Shown: positions 17,238-26,411, counted from the first letter of the stretch. The stretch is 64,000 nucleotides of DNA from Roseomonas alba (GCF_019430885.1 NZ_JAHYBZ010000008.1:62001-126000), one strand, 5' to 3'. Program-made: numbers and translations. The notes: generated from the sequence alone by a model not told the origin.

Positions 17238-18092
17238 TCAGGCGACCTTCGTCTGACCTTCCATCCAACGCCAGTACATGTCGCGCGCCTGCGTCGCGAA
17301 ACGGCCGATCTGCATGTCGCGCCCATTGTAGCGCGTGCAGGGCTGCACCTTGGCATAGTTGCCGGTGGAGAAAATCTCATCCGCCGTATCGAGTTCCGGC
17401 GCCTTCACGGTGCGTTCCTCGACCGCCACGCCGGCGTCCTTGAACAGCGCGATGACGCGCTGGCGGGTGATGCCATTGAGGAAGGTGTGGTTCACCGCGG
17501 GCGTGATGACCTTGCCGTCCTTGGCGAACCAGATGTTGGCGGAGGCGAATTCAGCCACATGCCCCATCGCGTCGCACATCACGGCGTTGTCCGCGCCCTG
17601 CGTCGCCGCAAAGGAAGAGGCGCGCGCCCCATTCGGATAGAGGCACGCCGCCTTGGCGTCGGTCGGCGCCATCTCCGGCGTCGGACGACGGAAGGGCGCC
17701 ATCACGGCGGAGAAGCCGGCCCATTTCGGCAGCGGGCTGTCATAGATCGACAGGATGAAGTCGGTGCTGTCCGGGTCCGGCCGCGCCGCGCCCAGGCCCT
17801 TGCGGATGAAGAACATCGGCCGGACGTAAAGCTCGGCCTCCGGCCCCATGCGGCGGATGCCTTCGCGGCACAGCGCCTCGATCTCGGCCGCGGTCTTGGT
17901 CGGCTTCATCAGCATCGCATGGGCGGAGGCGACGACCCGCGCGCAATGGCGGTCGAGGTCGGGCGCCCAGCCCTTGATCGCCCGCGCGCCGTCGAAAATG
18001 ACCGAACCGAGCCAGAACGCGTGATCCATCGGGCCGAGGATCTTCGGTTCCTCGGTCATCCATGTGCCATCATACCAGAAGACGCCGGCCAT
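17238..18092 (-). CDS. Class IV (branched-chain type) aminotransferase
   Basis: PLP enzyme of 284 residues. The PLP lysine is in DAKAACLYPNGA, with class IV marks VRPMFFI, GHVAEFASANIWF and STGNYAKV. I start at the ATG at 18092 because GGAGG lies 5 bases upstream on the minus strand; an upstream in-frame Met would add 13 poorly conserved residues. Branched-chain amino acids are the likely substrate, but class IV members also include D-amino acid and aminodeoxychorismate enzymes, and no ilv genes are adjacent. It is divergent from the CoA-ligase-like gene, with 77 bases between starts. Confidence 0.82.
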   Translation of the reverse strand: MAGVFWYDGTWMTEEPKILGPMDHAFWLGSVIFDGARAIKGWAPDLDRHCARVVASAHAMLMKPTKTAAEIEALCREGIRRMGPEAELYVRPMFFIRKGLGAARPDPDSTDFILSIYDSPLPKWAGFSAVMAPFRRPTPEMAPTDAKAACLYPNGARASSFAATQGADNAVMCDAMGHVAEFASANIWFAKDGKVITPAVNHTFLNGITRQRVIALFKDAGVAVEERTVKAPELDTADEIFSTGNYAKVQPCTRYNGRDMQIGRFATQARDMYWRWMEGQTKVA

Positions 18093-18169
18093 CACTTCCT
18101 CCAGGCCAAGTGGGGGCAAAGGATGTGCCACGAAGGCGGCACCCGGAGAAGGGCCTGCCAGGAGGAAAC

Positions 18170-19399
18170 ATGATCGGAGAACATTTTGACCCGCGGGAGA
18201 CGCGCAGCGCCGATGCGCGCGCGGCCGAGCTGGCCGCCCGGCTGCCGGCCGTGATCGCCGCCGCGGCCCGCGCCCCGGCGGGGGCGACGCGCCTGGCGGG
18301 GATCGATCCGGCGCTGGTCACGGACCGAGCAGCCCTGGCCCGTATCCCCGTACTGCGCAAGTCTGACCTGCCCGCGGCGCAGAAGGCCGATCCGCCCTTC
18401 GGCGGGCATGTCGCGACGGCGCCAGGGTCCTTCGCGCGGCTCTTCACCTCGCCGGGGCCGATCTTCGAGGGCGAGGCCCGGGCGGTCGACCCCTGGCACA
18501 TGGCGCGCGCCTTCTTCGCCGCCGGCTTCCGGGCCGGGGACATCGCGCTGAACACCTTCTCCTATCACCTCACCCCGGGCGGCTGGATGATGGATCTCGG
18601 CCTCCAGGCGCTCGGCTGCGCCGTGGTCCCGGCCGGGCCGGGCAATTCCGAGACACAGATCGAGCTGATCGGCGCCTTCCGCCCGGTCGGCTATGTCGGC
18701 ACGCCGGATTTCCTGAAGATCCTGCTCGACGGCGCCGCAGCGGCGGGGCGGGATGCCTCCTCGATCCGCCGGGCGCTGGTCTCGGGCGCGGCCTTCCCGC
18801 CCTCGCTCCAGGCGGAATTCGCCGCGCGCGGCATCGATGCCTTCCAGATGTACGGCACTGCCGATCTCGGCTGCGTCGCCTATGAGACGCCGGCACGCGA
18901 GGGGCTGACCGTCGCCGAGGAGGTGATCGTCGAGATCGTCCGCCCCGGCACCGGCGACCCGGTGCCCGAAGGCGAGATCGGCGAGGTGGTTGTCACCGTG
19001 CTCGATGAGGATCACCCGCTGCTGCGGCTCGCCCTGGGTGATCTGTCTGCCGTCATGCCGGGGGCCTCGCCCTGCGGCCGAACCAATACGCGCATCGTCG
19101 GCTGGCGCGGCCGCGCCGACCAGACCGCGAAGGTGAAGGGCATGTTCGTGCGGCCGGAACAGGTAGCCGAGATCGCGAAGCGCCACCCGGAACTCGGCCG
19201 GCTGCGCCTGGTGGTGACCCGCGTCGGCGAGCAGGACGCGATGACGCTGCGCGCGGAGGCAGCGTCGCAGGACATCGCCGATGCGCTCGCCGCTTCGCTG
19301 CTCGCCGTCACGCGGCTGCGCGGCGCGGTGGAAGTCGTCCCGCCGGGCAGCCTGCCGAAGGACGGAAAGGTCATCGCGGATGAACGTCCGATCGGTTGA
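18170..19399 (+). CDS. PaaK-like adenylate-forming (CoA ligase family) protein
   Basis: The 409 residues resemble phenylacetate-CoA ligases from the substrate domain on: FSYHLTPGGWMMDLGLQALG, QMYGTADLGC (A5 motif), LGDLSAV (A7 region) and GWRGRADQTAKVKGMFV (A8 hinge). The ATP-binding loop usually SSGTTGxP reads LFTSPGPIFEG, clearly altered, so activity may differ. Start chosen at ATG 18170 behind GGAGGAAAC. It lies 70 bases ahead of the SuyA-like gene on the same strand and may be part of that catabolic unit. Its substrate cannot be told. Confidence 0.75.
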   Translation: MIGEHFDPRETRSADARAAELAARLPAVIAAAARAPAGATRLAGIDPALVTDRAALARIPVLRKSDLPAAQKADPPFGGHVATAPGSFARLFTSPGPIFEGEARAVDPWHMARAFFAAGFRAGDIALNTFSYHLTPGGWMMDLGLQALGCAVVPAGPGNSETQIELIGAFRPVGYVGTPDFLKILLDGAAAAGRDASSIRRALVSGAAFPPSLQAEFAARGIDAFQMYGTADLGCVAYETPAREGLTVAEEVIVEIVRPGTGDPVPEGEIGEVVVTVLDEDHPLLRLALGDLSAVMPGASPCGRTNTRIVGWRGRADQTAKVKGMFVRPEQVAEIAKRHPELGRLRLVVTRVGEQDAMTLRAEAASQDIADALAASLLAVTRLRGAVEVVPPGSLPKDGKVIADERPIG

Positions 19400-19411
19400 T
19401 CACCTGATGCG

Positions 19412-19440
19412 TTGACCGACCACCCGCCCCGCCCTAGCGT
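19412..19440 (+). promoter_or_regulatory. Candidate sigma70-type promoter of the suyAB-like operon
   Basis: TTGACC at 19412-19417 and TAGCGT at 19435-19440 are separated by exactly 17 bases, 29 bases before the start of the small subunit. The layout matches another candidate in the window (26412-26440: TTGGCG, 17 bases, TAGCCT), which raises confidence slightly. Confidence 0.45.
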
Positions 19441-19469
19441 CATCGCAACGACAAGCGGGAGGGAGCACG

Positions 19470-19754
19470 ATGACCGTGCATTTCTGCGTCCATGACGAAG
19501 GCGATTCCGTCGGCGTCGTGGTCGTCGAGGGGATCAAGTCCGGCCAGACTCTCAATGGCTGGATCATGGACCAGGATCGGATGATCGAATTCCCGGCCAG
19601 GTCCGACATACCGATCGGCCACAAGGTCGCCATCAAGGACATCGCCAAGGGCGACACCATCATCAAGTACGGCGTCGATATCGGGCGCGCCGTCGCCGCC
19701 ATCGGCGCGGGCGAGCACCTGCACGTCCACAACGTCAAGACGAAGCGGTGGTGA
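19470..19754 (+). CDS. suyA: UxaA-family small subunit, likely sulfolactate sulfo-lyase subunit alpha
   Basis: A 94-residue SAF-like domain ([46 protein letters not shown]). In altronate/galactarate dehydratases this domain is fused to the large subunit; a free small subunit followed by a ~390-residue partner is the SuyAB arrangement, which cleaves sulfolactate to pyruvate and sulfite. The GGGAGGGAGC ribosome site is strong. The next gene starts 4 bases after its stop. The sulfonate specificity is inferred from the split form and the dehydrogenase downstream; another hydroxy-acid dehydratase remains possible. Confidence 0.65.
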   Translation: MTVHFCVHDEGDSVGVVVVEGIKSGQTLNGWIMDQDRMIEFPARSDIPIGHKVAIKDIAKGDTIIKYGVDIGRAVAAIGAGEHLHVHNVKTKRW

Positions 19755-19758
19755 TCCC

Positions 19759-20934
19759 ATGGGCATGAACCTCAAGACCGCCACCTTCGACGGCTGGCGC
19801 CGCGAGAATGGCCGCATGGGCGTGCGCAACCACGTCCTGATCCTCCCCGTCGATGACATCTCCAACGCCGCGGCCGAGGGCGTCGCGCGCAACATCCAGG
19901 GCTGCATCGCCATCCCGCACGCCTATGGGCGCCTGCAATTCGGCGCGGATCTCGACCTGCATTTCCGCACCATCATCGGCACGGGCTGCAATCCGAACGT
20001 CGCTGCGGTCGTCGTCATCGGCATCGAGCTCGGCTGGGCCGGCAAGGTCGCCGAGGGCATCGCCAAGACCGGCAAGCCGGTAGAGTTCTTCGCCATCGAG
20101 CAGAATGGCGACATCGCGACCATCGCGAACGCTTCGCGCGCCGCCTATCGCATGGTGAAGCATGCGACATCGCTGAAGAAGACCAAGGCGCCGCTCCAGG
20201 ACCTCTGGGTCTCGACCAAATGCGGCGAGAGCGACACCACCTCCGGCCTCGGTTCCTGCCCCACCGTCGGCGATTCATTCGACAAGCTGTGGGAGAACGG
20301 CAACACGCTGGTCTTCGGCGAGACGACGGAGCTCACCGGCGGCGAGCACTTGGTCAAGGCGCGCTGCCGCACGCCGGAGATCGCCGACCAGTTCCAGGCG
20401 ATGTTCGACCGCTACCAGCGGGTGGTCGATGCGAACAAGACCAACGACCTGACGGAAAGCCAGCCGACCAAGGGCAACATCGAGGGCGGCCTGACCACCA
20501 TCGAAGAGAAGGCGCTCGGCAACATCACCAAGATCGGCAAGAAGTGCACGGTCGACGGTGTGCTGGACAAGGCCGAGGAACCCACCCATCCGGGATTGTG
20601 GTTCATGGACTCATCCTCCGCGGCGGCGGAGATGGTCACGCTCTGCGCCGCCTCCGGCTTTGCGGTGCATACATTTCCAACCGGCCAGGGCAACGTCATC
20701 GGCAACCCGATCCTGCCGGTCATCAAGCTGACCGCGAATCCGCGCACCCAACGCACCATGTCCGAGCACATCGACGTCGACGTCACCGGCCTGCTGCAGC
20801 GGCGCATGACGATGGACGAAGCCGGCGAGGCGTTGCTCGATTGCATGATCCGCACCGCGGATGGGCAGCACACCGCGGCCGAGATTCTCGGTCACCGGGA
20901 ATTCAGCCTGACCAGGCTCTACGAAAGCGCCTGA
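19759..20934 (+). CDS. suyB: UxaA-family large subunit, likely sulfolactate sulfo-lyase subunit beta
   Basis: The 391 residues start [20 protein letters not shown] and contain [55 protein letters not shown] and [18 protein letters not shown], the conserved core of altronate dehydratase-type lyases, with Cys and His/Glu metal-ligand candidates. The ending [15 protein letters not shown] is typical of stand-alone large subunits. Cytoplasmic Fe-dependent lyase. Together with the small subunit it would release sulfite, which normally needs an exporter or oxidase; none is adjacent. Confidence 0.68.
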   Translation: MGMNLKTATFDGWRRENGRMGVRNHVLILPVDDISNAAAEGVARNIQGCIAIPHAYGRLQFGADLDLHFRTIIGTGCNPNVAAVVVIGIELGWAGKVAEGIAKTGKPVEFFAIEQNGDIATIANASRAAYRMVKHATSLKKTKAPLQDLWVSTKCGESDTTSGLGSCPTVGDSFDKLWENGNTLVFGETTELTGGEHLVKARCRTPEIADQFQAMFDRYQRVVDANKTNDLTESQPTKGNIEGGLTTIEEKALGNITKIGKKCTVDGVLDKAEEPTHPGLWFMDSSSAAAEMVTLCAASGFAVHTFPTGQGNVIGNPILPVIKLTANPRTQRTMSEHIDVDVTGLLQRRMTMDEAGEALLDCMIRTADGQHTAAEILGHREFSLTRLYESA

Positions 20935-21047
20935 TATCGTTCGGTCCGGGTGGAGCGCGCGCTCCACCCGATCGCCTGCCCCCTTGCCATCGCATCCAAG
21001 GCACGGCATCCGCTACATCAGCATATGCGGACAAGGCGGCGCAGAAC

Positions 21048-22052
21048 GTGACACGTCTGTCGTTGGAAGAAGCGGAGCATCTGGTCCGCGCAGCGCTGCG
21101 CCAGGCCGGCGCCGGCGCGGCCATGGCCGAGACCACGGCACGGGCCCTGCTCGCCGCGGAGGCCGCGGGCCAGGTCGGCCACGGCCTGTCGCGCGTTGCG
21201 CAATACGCGGCCTTCCTGCGCAATGGCCGCGCCGACGGCACCGCCATCCCACACATCGTCAACGAACGCGGCGGCGCAGTGCTGATCGATGCGCGGCATG
21301 GCCTCGCCTATCCCGCGCTCGCGCTGGCAGAATCCGAAGCCGCCTGGCGCGCCCGCGCGCATGGCATCGCCATCGCCGGCATCACCAATTCGCACCATTC
21401 CGGCGCCATGGGGCTGCCCGTCGCGCGGCTCGCCGCGCAGGGGCTCGTTGCCCTCGCCTTCACCAATTCGCCCGCGGCCATGCCGGTGCCCGGCGGACGC
21501 CGGCCGCTGATGGGCACCAACCCCGTCGCCGCCGCCTTCCCGCGCCGCGACGCCGCGCCGCTCGTCATCGACATGGCACTGTCCGAGGTCGCGCGCGGCA
21601 AGATCATGGTCGCCGCCAAGGAAGGCCGCCCCATCCCGGAAGGCTGGGCGCTGGATGCCGAAGGCCGCCCCACCACCGATGCGCAGGCCGCGCTGTCCGG
21701 GGCGATGCTGGCGATGGGCGGCGCCAAGGGCGCGCTGCTCGCCATGGTCGTCGAGTTGCTCTGCTGCGCCCTGACCGGTGCCGCCTTCGGCTTCGAGGCC
21801 GACAGCTTCTTCACCGACGAGGGCAACCGCCCGCGCCTCGGCCATGCGCTGCTCGTCGTCGATCCCGGCGCGCTCGCCGGCGCCAACGCCTTCGCCGCCC
21901 GCATCGAGACCTTCGTCGCCGCCATGGCCGCCGAGGACGGGGTGCGCCTGCCCGGCAGCCGCCGCGATGCCCTCGCCGCCCGTGCCGCCGCCGAAGGCAT
22001 CGACATCCCCGACGCGCTCCACCAGCGCCTGCGCGCCCTCGCCGCGGCGTGA
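21048..22052 (+). CDS. Malate/sulfolactate dehydrogenase family (Ldh_2, ComC-like)
   Basis: NAD(P)-dependent 2-hydroxyacid dehydrogenase of the Ldh_2 family, 334 residues from GTG 21048; no ATG lies in frame near the conserved start LSLEEAEHLVRAAL. Family marks are GHGLSRV, ITNSHHSGAMG (catalytic His region), FTNSPAAMPVPGGRRPLMGTNP and IDMALSEVARGKI. ComC-type members interconvert sulfopyruvate and sulfolactate, so one after SuyAB fits a sulfolactate route. Malate, lactate or ureidoglycolate are alternatives. Its stop overlaps the methyltransferase start (GTGA). Confidence 0.75.
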   Translation: MTRLSLEEAEHLVRAALRQAGAGAAMAETTARALLAAEAAGQVGHGLSRVAQYAAFLRNGRADGTAIPHIVNERGGAVLIDARHGLAYPALALAESEAAWRARAHGIAIAGITNSHHSGAMGLPVARLAAQGLVALAFTNSPAAMPVPGGRRPLMGTNPVAAAFPRRDAAPLVIDMALSEVARGKIMVAAKEGRPIPEGWALDAEGRPTTDAQAALSGAMLAMGGAKGALLAMVVELLCCALTGAAFGFEADSFFTDEGNRPRLGHALLVVDPGALAGANAFAARIETFVAAMAAEDGVRLPGSRRDALAARAAAEGIDIPDALHQRLRALAAA

Positions 22053-22789
22053 CGACCGCCCGCCCCGATCTCGACCGGCATTGCGGGCCGGCGGCCGTCG
22101 CTGCGCTCTTCGCACGCCGGCCGCAGGACGTGATGCGCCTGTTCCACACTGCCGAGCGCCGGCGCGAGGCCGGGCCGCATTGCGCCGTGCTCGCCCGGCT
22201 GCGCCGCCCCTATCGCGAGGTCCCGGCCGCCGAGCTCGCCCGCATCGCCGGCACGCAGCACCATCATGGGCTCGTTGCCTTCGCCCTGCCGCGGCCGATC
22301 CCGGCCCTCGACCTGCTGCACCTGCCCGAGGCGATCGCCGGTTCGCGGGTGACGCCGGTGCTGGACGGGATTGGCAATCCCCACAATCTCGGTGCCATCG
22401 CGCGCTCGGCCGCCTTTTTTGGCTGCCGTGCCCTGGTGCTGTCGGGCGACCCGCGCCAGGCCGGCCTGTCGGACGCCGCCTTCCGCACGTCGGAAGGCGG
22501 GCTCGAAGCCCTCGATGTCTTCCGCGCCGACGACCTCCCGGGCCGACTGCGTGCCCTGGCACCGCGCGTCCTCACCCTCGCCGCCGTGCCGCGCGGCGGC
22601 ATACCGCCCATCTCGATCCCCCGGGGCAAGCCGATCGCCCTGGTCCTGGGCAATGAGGAAGCGGGCCTCGCCCAGCCCAGTATTGCCGCCTGCGCCGCGC
22701 GGGTGACCCTGCCGGCGGCCGGGCCGGTGGAGAGCCTGAACGTCTCCGTCGCCGCCGCGGTGCTGATCCACGCGCTCAGCGCACCCTGA
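22049..22789 (+). CDS. TrmH/SpoU-family RNA 2'-O-methyltransferase
   Basis: SPOUT methyltransferase of 246 residues. The three family motifs are visible: VLDGIGNPHNLGAIARSAAF (motif 1), ALVLGNEEAGL (motif 2) and GPVESLNVSVAAAVLIHAL (motif 3, the knot). An N-terminal ~85-residue substrate-binding extension precedes them, as in YfiF/RlmB-type proteins. GTG 22049 overlaps the preceding stop by 4 bases, so it is coupled to the dehydrogenase although the functions are unrelated. Target rRNA or tRNA is unknown. Confidence 0.88.
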   Translation: MTTARPDLDRHCGPAAVAALFARRPQDVMRLFHTAERRREAGPHCAVLARLRRPYREVPAAELARIAGTQHHHGLVAFALPRPIPALDLLHLPEAIAGSRVTPVLDGIGNPHNLGAIARSAAFFGCRALVLSGDPRQAGLSDAAFRTSEGGLEALDVFRADDLPGRLRALAPRVLTLAAVPRGGIPPISIPRGKPIALVLGNEEAGLAQPSIAACAARVTLPAAGPVESLNVSVAAAVLIHALSAP

Positions 22790-22802
22790 CGCCGGGGTCA
22801 AT

Positions 22803-22821
22803 CCTGTGACAATGTGACAGG
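22803..22821. promoter_or_regulatory. Imperfect 19-base palindrome upstream of the Mla operon
   Basis: CCTGTgACAaTGTgACAGG is symmetric except for three bases and lies about 42 bases before mlaE. TGTGACA also repeats directly inside it. It could bind a dimeric regulator of the lipid-transport operon, but nothing identifies the protein. Confidence 0.35.
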
Positions 22822-22862
22822 AGGCTCTTGCGGTCCGTCATGGTATCTGTCCAATCGGTACG

Positions 22863-23975
22863 ATGGACCCGAGCCCCGACGAAGCAGCGGCGCAGATCGA
22901 GGCGCAGGAGGAAGGCGGCCGCCGCGTGCTGCGCGCTTCCGGCCGCATCGACACCGAGGCGGCCGCCCGGCTGTGGCCGGAGGCGATGAAGGCCGCCGCC
23001 GGCGCGCCTTTCGCGGCATTGGAGCTGTCCGGCCTCAAGGGCATCGATTCCGCCGGGGCGGTGCTGCTGCTGACCGCGGCACCGGATGCCGAGTTCCGGG
23101 GCGCGACCGAACAGGCCGCCGCCGTGCTGGAACGGACGCGCCGCGCGCTCGGCACCGCACCGCCCGTCAGCGCCCCGACGCGCTGGCGGCCCATCACCGC
23201 CATCGGCCACGCCACGGTGGAACGCGCACGCACGGCCGTCGCCGGCATCGCCTTCATGGGCGAGGCGGTGGTGACGACGCTGCGCGTCCTCACCAGGCCC
23301 CGTCTGTTGCGCTGGTCCGAGGTGCTGCGTCATCTCGACGAGGTCGGCACGCGAGCCTTCCCGCTGACGCTGCTGCTGGGCTTCCTGATCGGCGTCATCC
23401 TCGCCTACCAGTCCTCCATCCCGCTGCGCCGCTTCGGGGCCGAGGTCTTCGTGCCCAACCTGGTCGGCATCTCCTTGCTGCGCGAATTGGGGCCGCTGCT
23501 CGCCGGGGTGGTGCTCGCCGGGCGCACGGGGTCGGCCTTCGCGGCCGAACTCGGCACCATGACGGTGAACGAGGAAGTGGACGCGCTGAAGATCATGGGG
23601 GTGGATGCCACCGCCATGCTGGTGCTGCCGCGCCTCGTCGCCGCGACCCTTGCCATGCCGGTGCTCGCCCTGCTGATGAACGTCGCGGGCCTTGCGGGCA
23701 TGACGCTGATCATGGGCACGCTCGGCTACCCCTGGGCCTCGGTCCAGAACCAGCTGCAGCAATGGCTGTCGCTGCAGGACCTGTTCGGCGGCCTGTTCAA
23801 GGCGGCCTGCTTCGGGCTGGTGATCGCGGGCATCGGCTGCCGCGCGGGCCTGTCGGCCGGGCGCGGGCCGCGCGCGGTGGGCGATGCGGCGACCGCGGCG
23901 GTGGTGGGCGGCATCGTCGCCATCGTCGCCATGGATGGCGTCTTCGCCGTGCTGTTCTTCCGGCTGGGCATCTGA
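22863..23975 (+). CDS. mlaE: MlaE-type ABC permease with N-terminal STAS domain
   Basis: Inner-membrane permease of the MCE phospholipid transport system, 370 residues. Residues ~1-95 look like a STAS domain (LELSGLKGIDSAGAVLLL), the role played by separate MlaB in E. coli. Residues ~110-370 are the DUF140 permease with ARTGSAFAAELGTMTVNEEVDALKIMG and five or so membrane helices. The mlaF start follows its stop by two bases. Such STAS fusions are normal in alphaproteobacteria. It retains outer-membrane asymmetry with the next three genes. Confidence 0.93.
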   Translation: MDPSPDEAAAQIEAQEEGGRRVLRASGRIDTEAAARLWPEAMKAAAGAPFAALELSGLKGIDSAGAVLLLTAAPDAEFRGATEQAAAVLERTRRALGTAPPVSAPTRWRPITAIGHATVERARTAVAGIAFMGEAVVTTLRVLTRPRLLRWSEVLRHLDEVGTRAFPLTLLLGFLIGVILAYQSSIPLRRFGAEVFVPNLVGISLLRELGPLLAGVVLAGRTGSAFAAELGTMTVNEEVDALKIMGVDATAMLVLPRLVAATLAMPVLALLMNVAGLAGMTLIMGTLGYPWASVQNQLQQWLSLQDLFGGLFKAACFGLVIAGIGCRAGLSAGRGPRAVGDAATAAVVGGIVAIVAMDGVFAVLFFRLGI

Positions 23976-23977
23976 CC

Positions 23978-24730
23978 ATGGCCGAGGAACCCGTCATCCG
24001 CGCCGAGGGCCTGGCCGTGCGCTTCGGCAGCCGCACCATCTTCAAGGACGTCACCTTCGACGTCCGCCGCGGGGAGATCTTCGTCATCCTCGGCGGGTCC
24101 GGCTGCGGCAAGTCCACCCTGCTCAAGGCCCTGATCGGCCTCGTCCCGCTCGCCGCCGGCCATGCCTGGCTGCTGGGCGAGGAACTGGCCGCCGAGGACG
24201 ACGCCGCCCGCCGCGCGCTGTTGCGCCGCATCGGCGTGATGTGGCAGTCCGGCGCCCTGTTCGGGAGCATGACCCTGGCGGAGAACATCGAACTGCCGCT
24301 CGAGGAGCATACCGACCTGCCCCGCGCCGCGCGGGAGGCCGTCGCGCGGTCGAAGCTCGGCCTGGTCGGCCTCGGCGATGCCGCGGGGCGGCTGCCGGCG
24401 GAGATCTCCGGCGGCATGGCCAAGCGCGCGGGCATCGCGCGGGCCATGGCGCTGGACCCGCCATTGCTGTTCCTGGACGAGCCCTCGGCCGGGCTCGATC
24501 CCATCACCTCGGCGGGGCTCGACAAGCTGATCAAGGACATCGCGCGCGACACCGGCACCACCTTCGTGGTGGTGACGCATGAACTGCAATCGATCCTCGC
24601 CATCGGGGACCGCTGCATCATGCTGGACAAGGACGCTCAGGGCATGATCGCCGAGGGCGACCCGCGCCGCCTGAAGGCGGAAAGCACGCAACCCACCGTC
24701 CGCGCCTTCTTCCGGCGGGAGGCCGCCTGA
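23978..24730 (+). CDS. mlaF: MlaF-type ABC transporter ATPase
   Basis: A 250-residue ABC ATPase. Walker A is GGSGCGKST (K45), signature ISGGMAKRAG, Walker B LLFLDEPSAGLDP and the switch His is in VVVTHE. ISGGMAKR and WQSGALFGSMT are typical of MlaF. ATG 23978 lies two bases after the permease stop and the MCE gene follows two bases after its own stop, so this is one operon. Confidence 0.95.
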   Translation: MAEEPVIRAEGLAVRFGSRTIFKDVTFDVRRGEIFVILGGSGCGKSTLLKALIGLVPLAAGHAWLLGEELAAEDDAARRALLRRIGVMWQSGALFGSMTLAENIELPLEEHTDLPRAAREAVARSKLGLVGLGDAAGRLPAEISGGMAKRAGIARAMALDPPLLFLDEPSAGLDPITSAGLDKLIKDIARDTGTTFVVVTHELQSILAIGDRCIMLDKDAQGMIAEGDPRRLKAESTQPTVRAFFRREAA

Positions 24731-24732
24731 CC

Positions 24733-25776
24733 ATGCCCCGCTCCGGTCGCTCGCTCTACCTGCGCGTCGGCATGCTGGTGGTCGCCGGCATCGTGCTCGC
24801 CATCGGCTTCATCCTCTTCCTCACTTCCGGCGGCTTCGGCCGGCGGCAGATGGTGTTCGAAACCTATGTGCGGGAATCCGTCGCCGGCCTTGATGTCGGC
24901 GCGGCCATGCGCTTTCGCGGCGTGCCGGTCGGACGGGTGACGGAACTCGGCCTCGCCACGGTGATTTATGGGGCCTCCGATGGCGGGCTCGATGACAGCG
25001 CCAACCGGCTCGTGGTGATCCGCTTCGCCGTCGATCCCGAACGCTATGGCCATACGCCGGTGGAGGACGCGGTGCGGGCCGGCCTGCGCGTGCGCATCGC
25101 AAGCACCGGCGTCACCGGCGTCTCCTATCTGGAGGCCGATTTCGTCGATCCGGCGCGCTTTCCGCCGATCCGGGTGCCCTGGACGCCGGCCTTCCCCTAC
25201 GTCCCCTCCGTGCCCTCCACGATTACCCAGGTGACGACAGCGGCGGAACGGCTGATGACGCGCCTGTCCGAAGTGAACATCGATGCCCTGTTCACCTCCG
25301 CGACCGAGCTCTTCGAGGAATTGCGCACCCAAGTGGGCAGCCAGGGGGACCTCGGCACGACGCTGCGCGAGGCGGCGGCGACCATAACGGCCCTGCGCCA
25401 GGCCATCGAGGGCGCGGAACTCGCCGCAACGGTGCGCGAGATCCGCGGGGCCGCCACGCGCGTCGGCGGCGCGGGACAGGCGGCCGAGACCCTGCTGCAG
25501 AGCCCCGAAGTCGCCAATGCCGCGCAGAATATCGGCCAGGCTGCCGCCGATCTGCGCGTCGCGCTGGCCCGCCTGCCCGCCGTGATCCAGGCGATGGAAG
25601 CCACGCTGCGCACCATCCGCGGCACAACGGGGGATGCGCAGGCCGATCTCGGCCCGCTGCTGCGCGACCTGCGTGCCACCGTCTCCTCCTTGCGCGACAC
25701 CGCCGAGCAGCTCCGCCGCAGCCCGTCGCAATCGCTGTTCGGCCAGCCGCCGCCACCGCCCCGGGACCGCCGCTGA
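24733..25776 (+). CDS. mlaD: MlaD-type MCE-domain protein
   Basis: Periplasmic lipid-binding subunit of 347 residues: one N-terminal membrane helix (about 11-33), an MCE domain (about 36-145) and a long helical tail rich in Ala/Leu/Thr (about 160-330) ending with a Pro-rich stretch. The longer tail than in E. coli MlaD (183 residues) suggests a tunnel-forming MCE protein of the PqiB/YebT style. The stop is directly followed by the lipoprotein ATG. Confidence 0.93.
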   Translation: MPRSGRSLYLRVGMLVVAGIVLAIGFILFLTSGGFGRRQMVFETYVRESVAGLDVGAAMRFRGVPVGRVTELGLATVIYGASDGGLDDSANRLVVIRFAVDPERYGHTPVEDAVRAGLRVRIASTGVTGVSYLEADFVDPARFPPIRVPWTPAFPYVPSVPSTITQVTTAAERLMTRLSEVNIDALFTSATELFEELRTQVGSQGDLGTTLREAAATITALRQAIEGAELAATVREIRGAATRVGGAGQAAETLLQSPEVANAAQNIGQAAADLRVALARLPAVIQAMEATLRTIRGTTGDAQADLGPLLRDLRATVSSLRDTAEQLRRSPSQSLFGQPPPPPRDRR

Positions 25777-26382
25777 ATGACACGACGCCGCCTGATCCTG
25801 ATCGCCCCGGCCGCGCTCGCCGCCTGTTCGGTGCTGCCCGATCGCCCCTACATCCCGACCGAGCGCTTCCCGCTGGAGCCCCGGCGGACCGGGGCACCCG
25901 TGGCGCGCCTCGGCCGGCGCACCCTGCTGCTGCGCACGTTGGGCGCCGGGGCGGGGCTCGATTCGCGCAACCTGCGCGTCCTGCGCCCGGACGGCACCGT
26001 GCAGGTCGATTTCTACGCCGAATGGGCCGCCCTGCCGGCCGAAGGCGCCGAGCAGGCGCTGCGCCGCTGGCTGATCGATTCGCGGCTCTTCTCGGCCATC
26101 CTCGCGCCCGGAAGCCGGCTGAACCCGGACTTCATCATGGAAGGCGAGCTGACCACGCTGATCGCCGATCAGGGCCAGGGAATCGCCCGTGCCGAGCTGA
26201 CCCTGCTGCTGATCGACGAGCGCAACGGCAGCCGGCTGGTCGGGCAGCTCGTCTCGGAAGGCACGGCGCCGCTGCCCGGCGGCACCGCGCCGCCCACCGC
26301 CGAACAGGCGGCATCCGCGATGACCGCCGCCCTCGGCAACGCCTTTGCCTCGCTGGAACGCGCGCTGACCCGCTACGGCTGA
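25777..26382 (+). CDS. ABC-type transport auxiliary lipoprotein (DUF330/PqiC-like)
   Basis: The 201 residues start with a lipoprotein signal ending in the lipobox LAAC (Cys16 or so), followed by LPDRPYIPTERFPLEP and a compact mixed fold with DRP-type strands (VDFYAEWAALPAEGAEQALRRWL). This matches the outer-membrane lipoprotein of MCE systems (PqiC-like), which receives the MCE tunnel. It begins immediately after mlaD, and the operon ends here. Confidence 0.88.
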   Translation: MTRRRLILIAPAALAACSVLPDRPYIPTERFPLEPRRTGAPVARLGRRTLLLRTLGAGAGLDSRNLRVLRPDGTVQVDFYAEWAALPAEGAEQALRRWLIDSRLFSAILAPGSRLNPDFIMEGELTTLIADQGQGIARAELTLLLIDERNGSRLVGQLVSEGTAPLPGGTAPPTAEQAASAMTAALGNAFASLERALTRYG

Positions 26383-26411
26383 AGCGCTTCGCACGGTGTG
26401 ATCCGGCGCGG

